64,000 bases of DNA from JAWKTT01 sp041398965 (GTDB taxonomy: Bacteria; Planctomycetota; Planctomycetia; Planctomycetales; Planctomycetaceae). The notes beneath the pieces were generated by a model that was given only the letters and a program-made list of their open reading frames with translations, was not told the DNA's origin and made no database searches. The position numbers and the translations under genes are program-made. Within the stretch, counting starts at the first letter, position 1; every line of letters starts with the position of its first letter. The DNA lies in NCBI GenBank assembly GCA_041398965.1, contig JAWKTT010000005.1, positions 62,001-126,000 on the forward strand, in the 5' to 3' direction. Positions 17,504-26,045 of the stretch are shown here, piece after piece.

Positions 17504-18991
17504 TTACCGGTAGAGTGGGCGGATCGGGGTTCCTTCGGTGATGCGGAAGGGCTGACCGGCTGGAGAGAGGTAGTGGCTGGCAGGGTCGATTCCCAACGCA
17601 TGAAAGATTGTCGCCATGGTGTCCCATGGGCCGTAGGATTGACTGGCGGGATAGGCGGCATCCCGGTCGGACTCTCCCACCGTCTGACCCCGAACGACTC
17701 CCGCCCCGGCAAACAGAATCGAGTAGCAGGCTCCCCAGTGTTTCCGTCCGGGTGACGCACCTGCAAATCGTGGCTCCTTCGCCACCAACGGGGCGCGACC
17801 GAATTCGCCCATGCAGATCACCAACGTCTCATCGAGGAGTCCGCAAGACTCCATATCGAGAATAAACGTTGAAAAGGCCCGATCAAATCGGGGAAGCAGG
17901 TAGTTCTTCAACCCATCATAAAGGTCGTTGTGAGTGTCCCAGCCCCACTCGTCAATCTGGTCGCCAGCAACATCTTGACCACGGATGTTATGGTTCAGAA
18001 ACACCGTCACGAACGGGCACCCCGCTTTGACGAGTCGTCGGGCGAGCAAGCAACTCTGTCCTGTACGGTTCTCTCCATACTTCCGCCGCAATTGCTCAGG
18101 TTCCTGTGAAAGGTCGAAGGCGTCTCGCGTGGTTGGGCGATCCAGAAGTGCAAATGCTTGATCGTAGTATGCCGATGCCGCCTCGGGGCGAGATTGATTC
18201 AGGAACGTTGCACGTCCCGCTTCGATCTGGTCGAGCAAACGGCGTCTCGCGTCAATTCGTAGCGTGGGCAACTCCTCCTGTAGCTGCAATCCGGGGACAG
18301 CCGCAGCCGCTGTGGTCACATCTCCGATGACAAACGGGGCGAAAGGTTCGCCAAGGAAGCCGGGGTATTGACCCGCACTCGGTTCACGAGGTGCCAGTAG
18401 CGGTCCGTTCAGATGCACAGCCGTCTGAACGAAGTCGCGACTCGGTCGAACCCGCGACAAGATCGCCCCCTGACAGGGAAAGTCCGTCGGGAGTGCGGGA
18501 GGATTCCCTGTGATTTGCTGATGATATCGCCCCGTTAAACTGAGGTAGATCGCTGAGCCATGGTCGAGTGATTCGTGTGACATACTGCGAACGATGGAGA
18601 GCCGATCAGCGACACCGGCCGAGAGCGGGAGATGTTCGCAAAACCTTACCCCCGGCAGCCGAGTCGGTATTGAACCGAACTCGCCACGCACTTCGAGCGG
18701 AGCCAGCGGTTTCGGGTCCCACGTTTCCAGTTGGCTCTGTCCTCCCCCAGCAAACAAAACGACGACCGACTTCGCCTTTCCAAAGCCTGGCTGATCGATC
18801 GGGACTGACAACCCAGAACCTGCCACAACTCGCGATGGCTCGTTTCCCCAAAGGGGAGCGGACATCAGAGGTCCCTGCCAACCACACCAAGCCGCCAGAC
18901 TCGATAAGGTCCCGACACGCAACCATTCCCGCCGACTGATTCCCAACCGGTCAACATCTCGATCACCACGTTGGGACGCTAGTCGAAACAT
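17504..18991 (-). CDS. DUF1501 Tat-exported protein
   Basis: A 495-residue DUF1501 protein, not paired with a PSD1 gene here. The ATG at 18991 yields a Tat-like signal: GISRREWLRVGTL and a hydrophobic stretch. Landmarks are VVLFAGGGQSQLETWDPKP, MSHESLDHGSAIYLSLTGRY, TGQSCLLARRLVKAGC and CMGEFGRAPLV. An upstream in-frame ATG at 19027 adds 12 residues without homology-like features. It is followed on the same strand by the TadE-TadG cluster after a gap of more than 110 bases, so common regulation is uncertain. DUF1501 enzymes have no established reaction. Confidence 0.9.
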   Translation of the reverse strand: MFRLASQRGDRDVDRLGISRREWLRVGTLSSLAAWCGWQGPLMSAPLWGNEPSRVVAGSGLSVPIDQPGFGKAKSVVVLFAGGGQSQLETWDPKPLAPLEVRGEFGSIPTRLPGVRFCEHLPLSAGVADRLSIVRSMSHESLDHGSAIYLSLTGRYHQQITGNPPALPTDFPCQGAILSRVRPSRDFVQTAVHLNGPLLAPREPSAGQYPGFLGEPFAPFVIGDVTTAAAAVPGLQLQEELPTLRIDARRRLLDQIEAGRATFLNQSRPEAASAYYDQAFALLDRPTTRDAFDLSQEPEQLRRKYGENRTGQSCLLARRLVKAGCPFVTVFLNHNIRGQDVAGDQIDEWGWDTHNDLYDGLKNYLLPRFDRAFSTFILDMESCGLLDETLVICMGEFGRAPLVAKEPRFAGASPGRKHWGACYSILFAGAGVVRGQTVGESDRDAAYPASQSYGPWDTMATIFHALGIDPASHYLSPAGQPFRITEGTPIRPLYR

Positions 18992-19027
18992 CCGTACGCC
19001 GCTCCACTTACCGTGTGTCGTGTCCAC

Positions 19028-19453
19028 CCCGGGTCAAGATCAGTCCAGGTCAAGTTCCTTCCCACGTCTGCTACGATACTCGGTCGTCAGAGAAGCTCCA
19101 ACCCTGACCTGACAGCCTGTTAGAAAACGTGGGTTGGCTTTCCAGCCTGACTGGGGCCGCATCATGTCTGGGAAAAAAATCATACGAGTTGCTCGTGTCA
19201 GATTGGAAATCTGATCCACTGTTGCGCTTCAACTGGCTGCTAAGGCACCCCTGCTCCTTCGTTCGTCTTCACGCCGCTCGCAGTGAATCGCCGCAAGACG
19301 ACGAGTTTGTCATCGCCCGAGACACCCGTACAACGTCGACAAGCAGGACCTTACGAACAGGGCTTTCCTATCCAGGTTTTGATACGGATGCTTACCTCAC
19401 ATCACTGCCACGGGAAGTGCGAGTATGGGATTCTATCTTACGACAAACAGTGA
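19028..19453. other. Intergenic region with a dispersed repeat
   Basis: Between the DUF1501 gene and the nitrilase-like gene, both on the minus strand. It contains repeat copy C (19113-19243). The rest shows no gene, and the 199-codon plus-strand frame starting at 19129 runs through the repeat and antisense to the nitrilase, so it is a shadow. Confidence 0.5.
19113..19243 (-). repeat. MITE-like 130-bp repeat, copy C (inverted)
   Basis: Reads in the opposite orientation to copies A, B, E and F. On the minus strand it starts TTAGCAGCCAGTTGAAGCG, contains the hairpin TCAGATTTCCAATCTGA, the core CAACTCGTATGATTTTTTTC, and ends CGTTTTCTAACAGGCTG. It is more diverged than copies B and F. Confidence 0.8.
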
Positions 19454-20452
19454 CTAAGTCACGGCATCGGGCGGACGTTGCAACGTCCATCCCGGGGCTG
19501 TCAGTGGGGGTTCGGTTGAGGGACGGGTCAGTTCGCCATACAACTCGGGACGACGGGCTCGCAAATAGCGTCGCCCCGATGACTGAAGGAGTTTCTCATA
19601 GGTCAAACGGCCCAGGCAGAAGTCGTCATCTAGACGATGACATTCCGACAACACTTCGCCAAACGGGTCAAGGACCATTGCATTTCCATTCCGCACCTGT
19701 CCTCCATCGAGGCCGATTGGATTGGTGAAGACGACGTACAAGCCGTTTTCCCAAGCTCGGGCCGGCAACCAACGCATTAGCCACCCGCGCCCCTTCGGCC
19801 CCTCGAACTCCAACCGCAGAGGGACGGGGTCGTGTTGCCGATTCGCCCAGAGTTCCGGGGCCACAATTCCCCGTCCCGGCATCACCGAAGGGAGGCAACC
19901 AGTCACATGCGGCATGAACAACACCTCTGCCCCCTGCAAGGCGACGATTCGTACGTTCTCGGGCAAGTTGTTGTCGTAACAAATCAGAATACTGCACTTC
20001 CAGCCTTCGATGTCGAACGATACGAACTCGTCTCCCGGTGACAGATACGGGTTCACGAAGGGGTGCAACTTCCGATGCTTGGCAACCAGGCCATCCCCAT
20101 TAACGCAAACATAAGCGTTATAGACCTTCTCCCCTTGGCGCTCGAACAACCCTGCGAGGAGATGCACGTTGTATTTCTTCGCGATCTCAATCAGCCGTTG
20201 CACGCTGTGACCGTCCGGCACCTCTTCCGCAAGCTTAAGCAGTTCCGCCGGTGTCAACGTCTGGGCGAAGGTGTAAGCCGAGATACTGCATTCATGAAAG
20301 CTCACGACCGTCGCCCCTGCTGCGGAAGCCGCCGCTGTCAAAGCTTCGATCCGAGCGAGATTAAAGTCCCGATCTCCATCGCGATGTTCAAACTGCACGG
20401 CAGCAATGACAAGATCGTCTCGCTGAGTGGCGACTAAAGAGGATGCGGCCAT
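19454..20452 (-). CDS. Carbon-nitrogen hydrolase (nitrilase superfamily)
   Basis: A 332-residue hydrolase of the nitrilase/amidase superfamily. The catalytic triad is visible: Glu54 in SFHECSISAY, Lys128 in AKHRKLHPF and Cys158 in CSILICYDN. The rest fits the alpha-beta-beta-alpha sandwich (GATVVSFHE, VHLLAGLFER, GAEVLFMPH). The reaction is hydrolysis or condensation of a non-peptide C-N bond; the exact substrate (amide, nitrile, carbamoyl) cannot be told from sequence. It starts 38 bases after the end of the large glnE-like gene on the same strand, so it may belong to a nitrogen-metabolism operon. It is cytoplasmic, with no signal peptide. Confidence 0.9.
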   Translation of the reverse strand: MAASSLVATQRDDLVIAAVQFEHRDGDRDFNLARIEALTAAASAAGATVVSFHECSISAYTFAQTLTPAELLKLAEEVPDGHSVQRLIEIAKKYNVHLLAGLFERQGEKVYNAYVCVNGDGLVAKHRKLHPFVNPYLSPGDEFVSFDIEGWKCSILICYDNNLPENVRIVALQGAEVLFMPHVTGCLPSVMPGRGIVAPELWANRQHDPVPLRLEFEGPKGRGWLMRWLPARAWENGLYVVFTNPIGLDGGQVRNGNAMVLDPFGEVLSECHRLDDDFCLGRLTYEKLLQSSGRRYLRARRPELYGELTRPSTEPPLTAPGWTLQRPPDAVT

Positions 20453-20490
20453 CTCGAACTCCCGGAACCTGTCGAACTGAACAACTCAAC

Positions 20491-23400
20491 TCAATTCATC
20501 AACTTTGTGCAGCGTTCGACAATCGACTCCAGTTGATCGACATCTTTGCGAACTGTGGCCGAATGCTCCTCGATGTCTCGCTGCAGCGACTCAGAGTGCG
20601 GTCCATAGTTTAGCCGTCGAGCGAGGAACTCAAACTCTTCGGTCCCCACCAGAGGGACAGCAAGGTCCCGGGCATCGCCTCGAACCATCCGCAGCGCGTC
20701 AATCAATCGTCGCAGAAATCGATAGGCGTCCCGCAGTGGTCGGCGGTCTTCAATGAGGCCGATCCGTTCCAGCGACTTGAGAGCCTCGCGAGTGTTCTGA
20801 TGTCGGACCTCGGGGTATCGCCAGCCACAGGTCATTTGCAGTCCCTGGACGAAATACTCACAGTCGACCAATCCTCCCGGACTGAGCTTCGCGTTAAACT
20901 CACCCGGACGGACAAGTTCTCGCACTTGCCGTTGGCGCATTCCCCTCATTGCCGCGACATCGAAGGGGCGATTCGTGTAGACGAGACGATCTCGAAGGTC
21001 GATCAGTTCGTTACCAAACTCGGCGTCCCCCGCGATCGGACGGAGCTTTACAAGTGCTTGTCGTTCAAAGGGCCATGCTGGTCCATCGGTGGCAAAGTAA
21101 CGTTCAAACATCGCTCGTGACGATGCGAGACTCCCCGCCTTACCGTAGGGGCGCATTCGCAAGTCAATCTCGAAGATTCCTCGCCGACGAGTGATGATCG
21201 ACTTGCGAAACTGTTCGACGACCAGCGAGAAATAGTTGTCATGCGACAGCGGATGTGGACCGGACGAAGTTCCGTCACCTTCATAGATGAACAGCAACTC
21301 GATATCCGAAGCAAACCCCAATTCGCGTCCCCCACACTTTCCCATCGCACAGACCGCCAGACGACACGGTCGCCCATCTCGCGACTCCGGCTCGCCATGC
21401 TTCTGCCGGATCGCGTCCAGCACGATATCGAGTCCCCCCTGAACGACCAGTTCGGCGATGTCTGTCAGTTCGGCAGAGAACTGGCCGAACTCCGTTTGCA
21501 GGTCCAAAATGTGTCGCATGTCGACACGGAACATCTCCCGATCCTTGAATCGGTTCAACGCTCGCTGTTGCTCCGGAAAACTGCTGGCGACTGCGAGCTC
21601 GGTGTTGAGCCTCTCTTGAAGTTCGACAATGCTCGGCGTTTCCTGAAGAGCGGCGATGTCGGTCAGCACGGGAAACAACATCGAGTGTTGCAATCTCAAG
21701 AAGTCTTCCCAGAGGAAGTCGCTGCCGCCGAGCACTCGCACCAACGCTCCCAGCACGTCAGGCTGTTGCAGCGTCGCGAGTTGTTCGAGCCAGTGCGGGT
21801 CTCGAAACAGGTTCTTTAACAGTCCCCGAAAGTGCATGAGAGCCGACTCGGGATTCGGCGAACTCGGCAACAAGTGTGTGAAATGCCGAGTGAGTACGAT
21901 TGCCGCCCGCATCTCATGTATCTCGTCAGCGTCGGTGATGCGTCCCCCTTCCGTGTTGGTCACAAACAAAGTGTCGGTGACGGTCGGCCCTGCGGAATGT
22001 ATGAGCATTCGTTGTACCGAGACGCCGCTCAACGTGAGTGCATTCGTCATCTCATACAGAAACCCGGGAACGTCTTCACCCCGAATGTGCATCACCGTGA
22101 ATTCGGCTGATGACTCGTTGTCGATCGCAATTTCGATCGGCAGGAGAGGAGACTCTGTCCGGACTGACGACTGCAACACCTGAGCGACCCGCTTCACCAG
22201 TCGCCCCTGAGCCTCGGCATAGTCCCCCGCCACCAGCAGGCGGGTCAGCTCCAACAGGTCGGACTCATAACATCCCCACAACGTGACATGGTCGCTCCCC
22301 TCGGGGAGCCGTACGGTGAACACGTCGACAAACTTTCGCCGCCGCTCGCGTCCGATCCCTGCACGATTCGACACTTTCGTCGGGTGAGCCTCCCGTTGTC
22401 CCGCGTTACGATTCATCTCATTGGCATCGCCGTCACTCCTTCCAGCGTCGAAACTCCCAACGATCGCACGTTCTTCGTCAAGTCTTCCGCTCTCGGTACG
22501 ATCATGTACATCGACAATCTCTTCCAAGGAATCACTCGACGGCACATCTCCGCCAGTGAATACAAACCCCGAATCGATGTTGCAGCCATACGCGAACAGA
22601 AGCCCGCACATCAGCGACAAGTCCCCAGGACGATCGTAGCCGACAATTGTTAGTTCCCAACGGCAATCATCCAGCGGTTCGAAACGTATGGCAATCGGTC
22701 GAGAGTCGCTGAGTGTGTCGAGAAGATCAATCTGCTTTGCTGTCTGCTCGGCTCGAAACAGCTCTTCATATCCACTCGCCGCTGCGCCGAGATGTCGCGA
22801 GAGAGGCAACCGCTCCGTCGAAGGATCAGTCCACGATGCTTCACTCAAATGGACATGGCGTTCAAAGAGTTGGCGAGCCTCCTGGCGATGCTGATGGTAG
22901 TGTTCCAGGAATTGCTGAGCCGTCGGGAAGTCGAGCCGATGGGCGAGATACTGCAATTCCCGTTCGCTCTGTGGCAACTCGTGCTGCTGCCGATTCTGCA
23001 TGAGTTGTAACGCATGTTCGACCGACCGTTGGAAGACATACGAACTACTCAGTCGACGATGTTCGCCCGCGAGCAAACAACCGGCATCGGTCAGACGCAC
23101 GAGAGCTTCAAGTGTTCCGGTGACACGTAGTTGAGGGTTATCCCGTCCATTGGCCAATTGCAGATACTGCGTCAGAAACTCGATGTCCCGAATCCCTCCC
23201 GACCCCAGTTTGACATCTCTCGCTGCATGATCAGTGCTCCGCATCGTTGCATCGATCTGCCCCTTCATCTCGCGTACGCTCCGCCGTGCAGCCTCCGCAT
23301 CTAACGAAAACAGAATCGGCTGCACCTCATGCAAGAGCGATTCTCCCAACTCCCTCGCCCCAGCAATGGGACGGGCCTTTAACAGAGCCTGCAACTCCCA

Positions 23401-24363
23401 GGGGCGCCCTTGACTCCTCAGATACTGCACGTAGGCAGCCGGGGTCGTCACAAGCGGCCCCGATCGCCCCCACGGGCGAAGTCGCATGTCGACCCGATAA
23501 AGAAACCCCTCCTTCGTCGCTTCGCCCAAAGCCCGAATTAGTTTCTGTCCCAATCCCCAGTATCGCTCCGGTTGATCCTTCGAAAGAAACAACAGGTCGA
23601 TGTCAGAACTGTAGTTGAGTTCTTCGCCACCCAGTTTTCCAAACGCCAACACCACAAAGTTCGAGAGGTCCAACCCCAGCTCCGCTGCGGACAGTTCCAG
23701 GCAGCACTGTGTCAACGCATCGGCCAGGAGCGACAGTTGCAACGTCACCCGTTTTAGGTCGACGAGATGGAATGTATCGCATGCGGCCAACCTCAAGACT
23801 TCCAACTGCTGATACCGCCGCAGAGCGTTCATCGACTCCAGAAATCGCCCCCCGTCCCCTGCGGTCCCCTTGCTGTGACTTGCTCCAGCAACTGCCTCGG
23901 AGTTGATCCCGGCCGACCGGCGGGCCTCTTCGGTAAACTGAAGTCGACTCTTGAACTCCGCCAATCGTCGTTGTTGCGTGAGGTCGTCCAACGACTCCGG
24001 ATGATTCAGGAGAATCTCTGTCAGATACTGGCTCCCCACGAACAGACGAAACAGGATTTCGACCGCCCGGGGATGTTCTGACAAGTTGGCGAACAGAACC
24101 GTACGATCTGCGACAGAGAGCACATACCGCTCGAAGTTCTTCAAAGAGGCATCTGGCGCCGCAGCATCGTTCAGCGCAACGAGAAGTGCCGGCAAACAGG
24201 CGGTGAGGTGTTCGCGGTCGGCGTCGGTTCGACACAGTCCACGCAATCGTTCGAGGGCCCACTCCGGATTGTCAAACGCGACTGGAGCCAACAGCAACAA
24301 CGCCCCCTCAACCTTCTCGGGCCAGAGAAGTCCACGACACTGTTCGACATTCAGCCGTAACAT
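20491..24363 (-). CDS. glnE: Glutamine synthetase adenylyltransferase/adenylyl-removing enzyme with inserted ACT region
   Basis: A 1290-residue GlnE-type protein, far longer than the usual ~950. Two nucleotidyltransferase halves are visible: the N-terminal site VLAFGKLGGEELNYSSDIDL near 250 and the C-terminal site CAMGKCGGRELGFASDIELL near 1015, each with the G(G)xDxD metal motif. Each is followed by the helical GlnE domain (for example SGGIRDIEFLTQYLQ and SPGGLVDCEYFVQ). Between them, about residues 555-800, lies a non-GlnE insert holding two ACT-like stretches: TIVGYDRPGDLSLMCGLLFA and HIRGEDVPGFLYEMTNAL. ACT domains bind small effectors such as amino acids; GlnD carries two that sense glutamine. 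Here they may sense nitrogen status directly. The nitrilase gene follows 38 bases downstream. Confidence 0.88.
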   Translation of the reverse strand: MLRLNVEQCRGLLWPEKVEGALLLLAPVAFDNPEWALERLRGLCRTDADREHLTACLPALLVALNDAAAPDASLKNFERYVLSVADRTVLFANLSEHPRAVEILFRLFVGSQYLTEILLNHPESLDDLTQQRRLAEFKSRLQFTEEARRSAGINSEAVAGASHSKGTAGDGGRFLESMNALRRYQQLEVLRLAACDTFHLVDLKRVTLQLSLLADALTQCCLELSAAELGLDLSNFVVLAFGKLGGEELNYSSDIDLLFLSKDQPERYWGLGQKLIRALGEATKEGFLYRVDMRLRPWGRSGPLVTTPAAYVQYLRSQGRPWELQALLKARPIAGARELGESLLHEVQPILFSLDAEAARRSVREMKGQIDATMRSTDHAARDVKLGSGGIRDIEFLTQYLQLANGRDNPQLRVTGTLEALVRLTDAGCLLAGEHRRLSSSYVFQRSVEHALQLMQNRQQHELPQSERELQYLAHRLDFPTAQQFLEHYHQHRQEARQLFERHVHLSEASWTDPSTERLPLSRHLGAAASGYEELFRAEQTAKQIDLLDTLSDSRPIAIRFEPLDDCRWELTIVGYDRPGDLSLMCGLLFAYGCNIDSGFVFTGGDVPSSDSLEEIVDVHDRTESGRLDEERAIVGSFDAGRSDGDANEMNRNAGQREAHPTKVSNRAGIGRERRRKFVDVFTVRLPEGSDHVTLWGCYESDLLELTRLLVAGDYAEAQGRLVKRVAQVLQSSVRTESPLLPIEIAIDNESSAEFTVMHIRGEDVPGFLYEMTNALTLSGVSVQRMLIHSAGPTVTDTLFVTNTEGGRITDADEIHEMRAAIVLTRHFTHLLPSSPNPESALMHFRGLLKNLFRDPHWLEQLATLQQPDVLGALVRVLGGSDFLWEDFLRLQHSMLFPVLTDIAALQETPSIVELQERLNTELAVASSFPEQQRALNRFKDREMFRVDMRHILDLQTEFGQFSAELTDIAELVVQGGLDIVLDAIRQKHGEPESRDGRPCRLAVCAMGKCGGRELGFASDIELLFIYEGDGTSSGPHPLSHDNYFSLVVEQFRKSIITRRRGIFEIDLRMRPYGKAGSLASSRAMFERYFATDGPAWPFERQALVKLRPIAGDAEFGNELIDLRDRLVYTNRPFDVAAMRGMRQRQVRELVRPGEFNAKLSPGGLVDCEYFVQGLQMTCGWRYPEVRHQNTREALKSLERIGLIEDRRPLRDAYRFLRRLIDALRMVRGDARDLAVPLVGTEEFEFLARRLNYGPHSESLQRDIEEHSATVRKDVDQLESIVERCTKLMN

Positions 24364-25224
24364 TCCCCTCCCCCATTTGACATCACGTCGACCGCCTCAT
24401 CACCTCGCTCCGCCATCGCTCCCCAAGACACCCTTCGGCACTCTTCGGCACCCTGTTTGCGACAGGGGGCACGAAAAAACTCCCCCTGTTCCACGGTCGA
24501 TGTCCCTGCCTTGAAGGACTCCCGACTCTGGGTGGGAGTCGACCCAGGTCTGGCGAAATAGCTGGGAGTGGGGAATCGGGTGTGTTGTAAGTCTGTTGCG
24601 AGACTTTGTAAGGGTCGGTATGTCGACGATGAACCACACGCAGGACTGCAACAGCAGGTGTATCATGGACGGAGGGGGTGACAGAGTTCAAGTCACCTGA
24701 TCAGATGGTCTGGGTTGAGCGGTCTTGGGGTTCGCTGACGCATCAATTGTTGGTGGAAACCTGGAGCAAGTCAGTCAAGTTCGTTGCAGAAAGTAGAAAG
24801 CAGTAAGTCGAAAGCAGATAGTCTCACGCAAAGGGACCAGTAAACTGTTGAAAGATGTACATCAGGCTTTGCAGCCTGACTTGGTGCCGTTTGCTGTCTC
24901 GGCAAGAAAGTGTACGTCTTGTTCTTGTCAGCTTGGAAAGGCTGACCCAAAGTCGCTCTTCAAAGGGCTGCTATGCGACTTCGCGTGCCACTCTTGCCTC
25001 TTTTCTGCTGACTTTCGCCTCTTTGGAGGTAACCACGAGTCCCCCCATTACGATCAGACGAGTTCACCTGCGAAATCGTCAAGGGTTGAACTTTCGTTAT
25101 GACCGGGACCGCCATGTGTCGATACTGAGAGTAGGAGTGTCCGCTCTCAACAGGGGCGGATGCAGTCGTTTGCAGGTGATGGTGCCTGCCAGCGGCCATC
25201 GGAAGGATTCGGGGGGAATTGGTG
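24364..25224. other. Divergent intergenic region with a dispersed repeat
   Basis: Roughly 860 bases between glnE (minus) and a plus-strand exported protein gene, so promoters for both should lie here, though I cannot place them with confidence. It contains repeat copy D (24839-24973). Just before it is a purine-rich run with repeated GAAAGCAG/GTCGAAAGCAG units at about 24789-24822, and a matching TCTGCTGACTTTC sequence at about 25003. No gene is evident. Confidence 0.5.
24839..24973 (-). repeat. MITE-like 130-bp repeat, copy D (inverted)
   Basis: The most diverged copy. In plus orientation it contains a perfect hairpin TCAGGCTTTGCAGCCTGA, the core GGTGCCGTTTGCTGTCTCGG, a diverged CGTACG-equivalent (TGTACGTCTTG), and the second hairpin GTCAGCTTGGAAAGGCTGAC before CTTCAAAGGGCTGCTA. 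Its order is the reverse complement of copies A, B, E and F. Confidence 0.75.
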
Positions 25225-25887
25225 ATGCTACGTTCTGGACTCATGTTTGCTGTCGTGATGACAGCAGTTTGTGCTTCCCACTGCGAAGCTGGATGGCCCT
25301 TCGAAGCCGAAGGCCCCCGCAGGGGCTCGGCCGAGTACTACGAAATGCACGCCGACGCCCCGGTTGGACAGCGGCAGAAGTACCGCTTCGGCAAACTCTG
25401 GCCTCCATTCGCCCGACCCACCGGCCCCAAAGCTCCGCTAGTGCATCGATACCATCACAATACGTACTGGCCGCTTCCCTACATCGAAGATGACCGGCAG
25501 TCGGTGCAAACGATCGTCGACACTCAGATTCAGAACGGATGGGAAGAGTCGATGACACTCTACGACTATCACTTCGATCGCGAAACGAACGAGCTAAATG
25601 CACCAGGACGCGATCATCTTTATTGGATCATGTCGGACGTCCCGGTCGAAACACGGCAGGTGCTCGTGGCGACATCACGGGTCGATCCCAACGCGAACAA
25701 TCTCCGTGTCAATGCCGTGCATGAAGAACTGAGCCGAATTGGTGGGGCACAAGCGATGATCCCCGTCGGTCTGCGGGTGGCGACTCCCCACGGATCGCCA
25801 GCGAGTTACGTCAACTCGATCTTCAAGTATCGTGTGGAGAACATGACTCCTCCACCGACCATCACCTACACCGTCGGCGGACAATAA
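25225..25887 (+). CDS. Exported hypothetical protein
   Basis: A 220-residue protein that I do not recognise. It has a signal peptide (LRSGLMFAVVMTAVCASHCEA) and a tyrosine-rich, aromatic N-terminal region with RRGSAEYYEMHADAPVGQRQ and PPFARPTGPKAP, then a more regular segment (QSVQTIVDTQIQNGWEESMTL) and a conserved-looking middle (NELNAPGRDHLYWIMSDVPV). The GGGGGGAA at 25211-25218 supports the ATG at 25225, although TTG and GTG codons occur just before it. It is followed by an AAA+ ATPase gene on the same strand after about 160 bases, and a TPR lipoprotein after that. The location is probably periplasmic or surface; function unknown. Confidence 0.7.
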   Translation: MLRSGLMFAVVMTAVCASHCEAGWPFEAEGPRRGSAEYYEMHADAPVGQRQKYRFGKLWPPFARPTGPKAPLVHRYHHNTYWPLPYIEDDRQSVQTIVDTQIQNGWEESMTLYDYHFDRETNELNAPGRDHLYWIMSDVPVETRQVLVATSRVDPNANNLRVNAVHEELSRIGGAQAMIPVGLRVATPHGSPASYVNSIFKYRVENMTPPPTITYTVGGQ

Positions 25888-26045
25888 GCAGACGAAGTCC
25901 CGGTGAAAACAGAAGCGGGCTCGACCGCGTTGATGATTCAACAATGTCGCAGGTACGGGGCAAGAATCCGTTCCTGATCGCATCGACATCGCGATCGGCA
26001 AGTACGACTCGACCTACAGACAGAGATCGGGCTATTGGGGATGGA

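Noticed and set aside
19129..19728. 199-codon plus-strand frame
   Set aside because: Begins within a dispersed repeat and runs antisense to the nitrilase-like gene.
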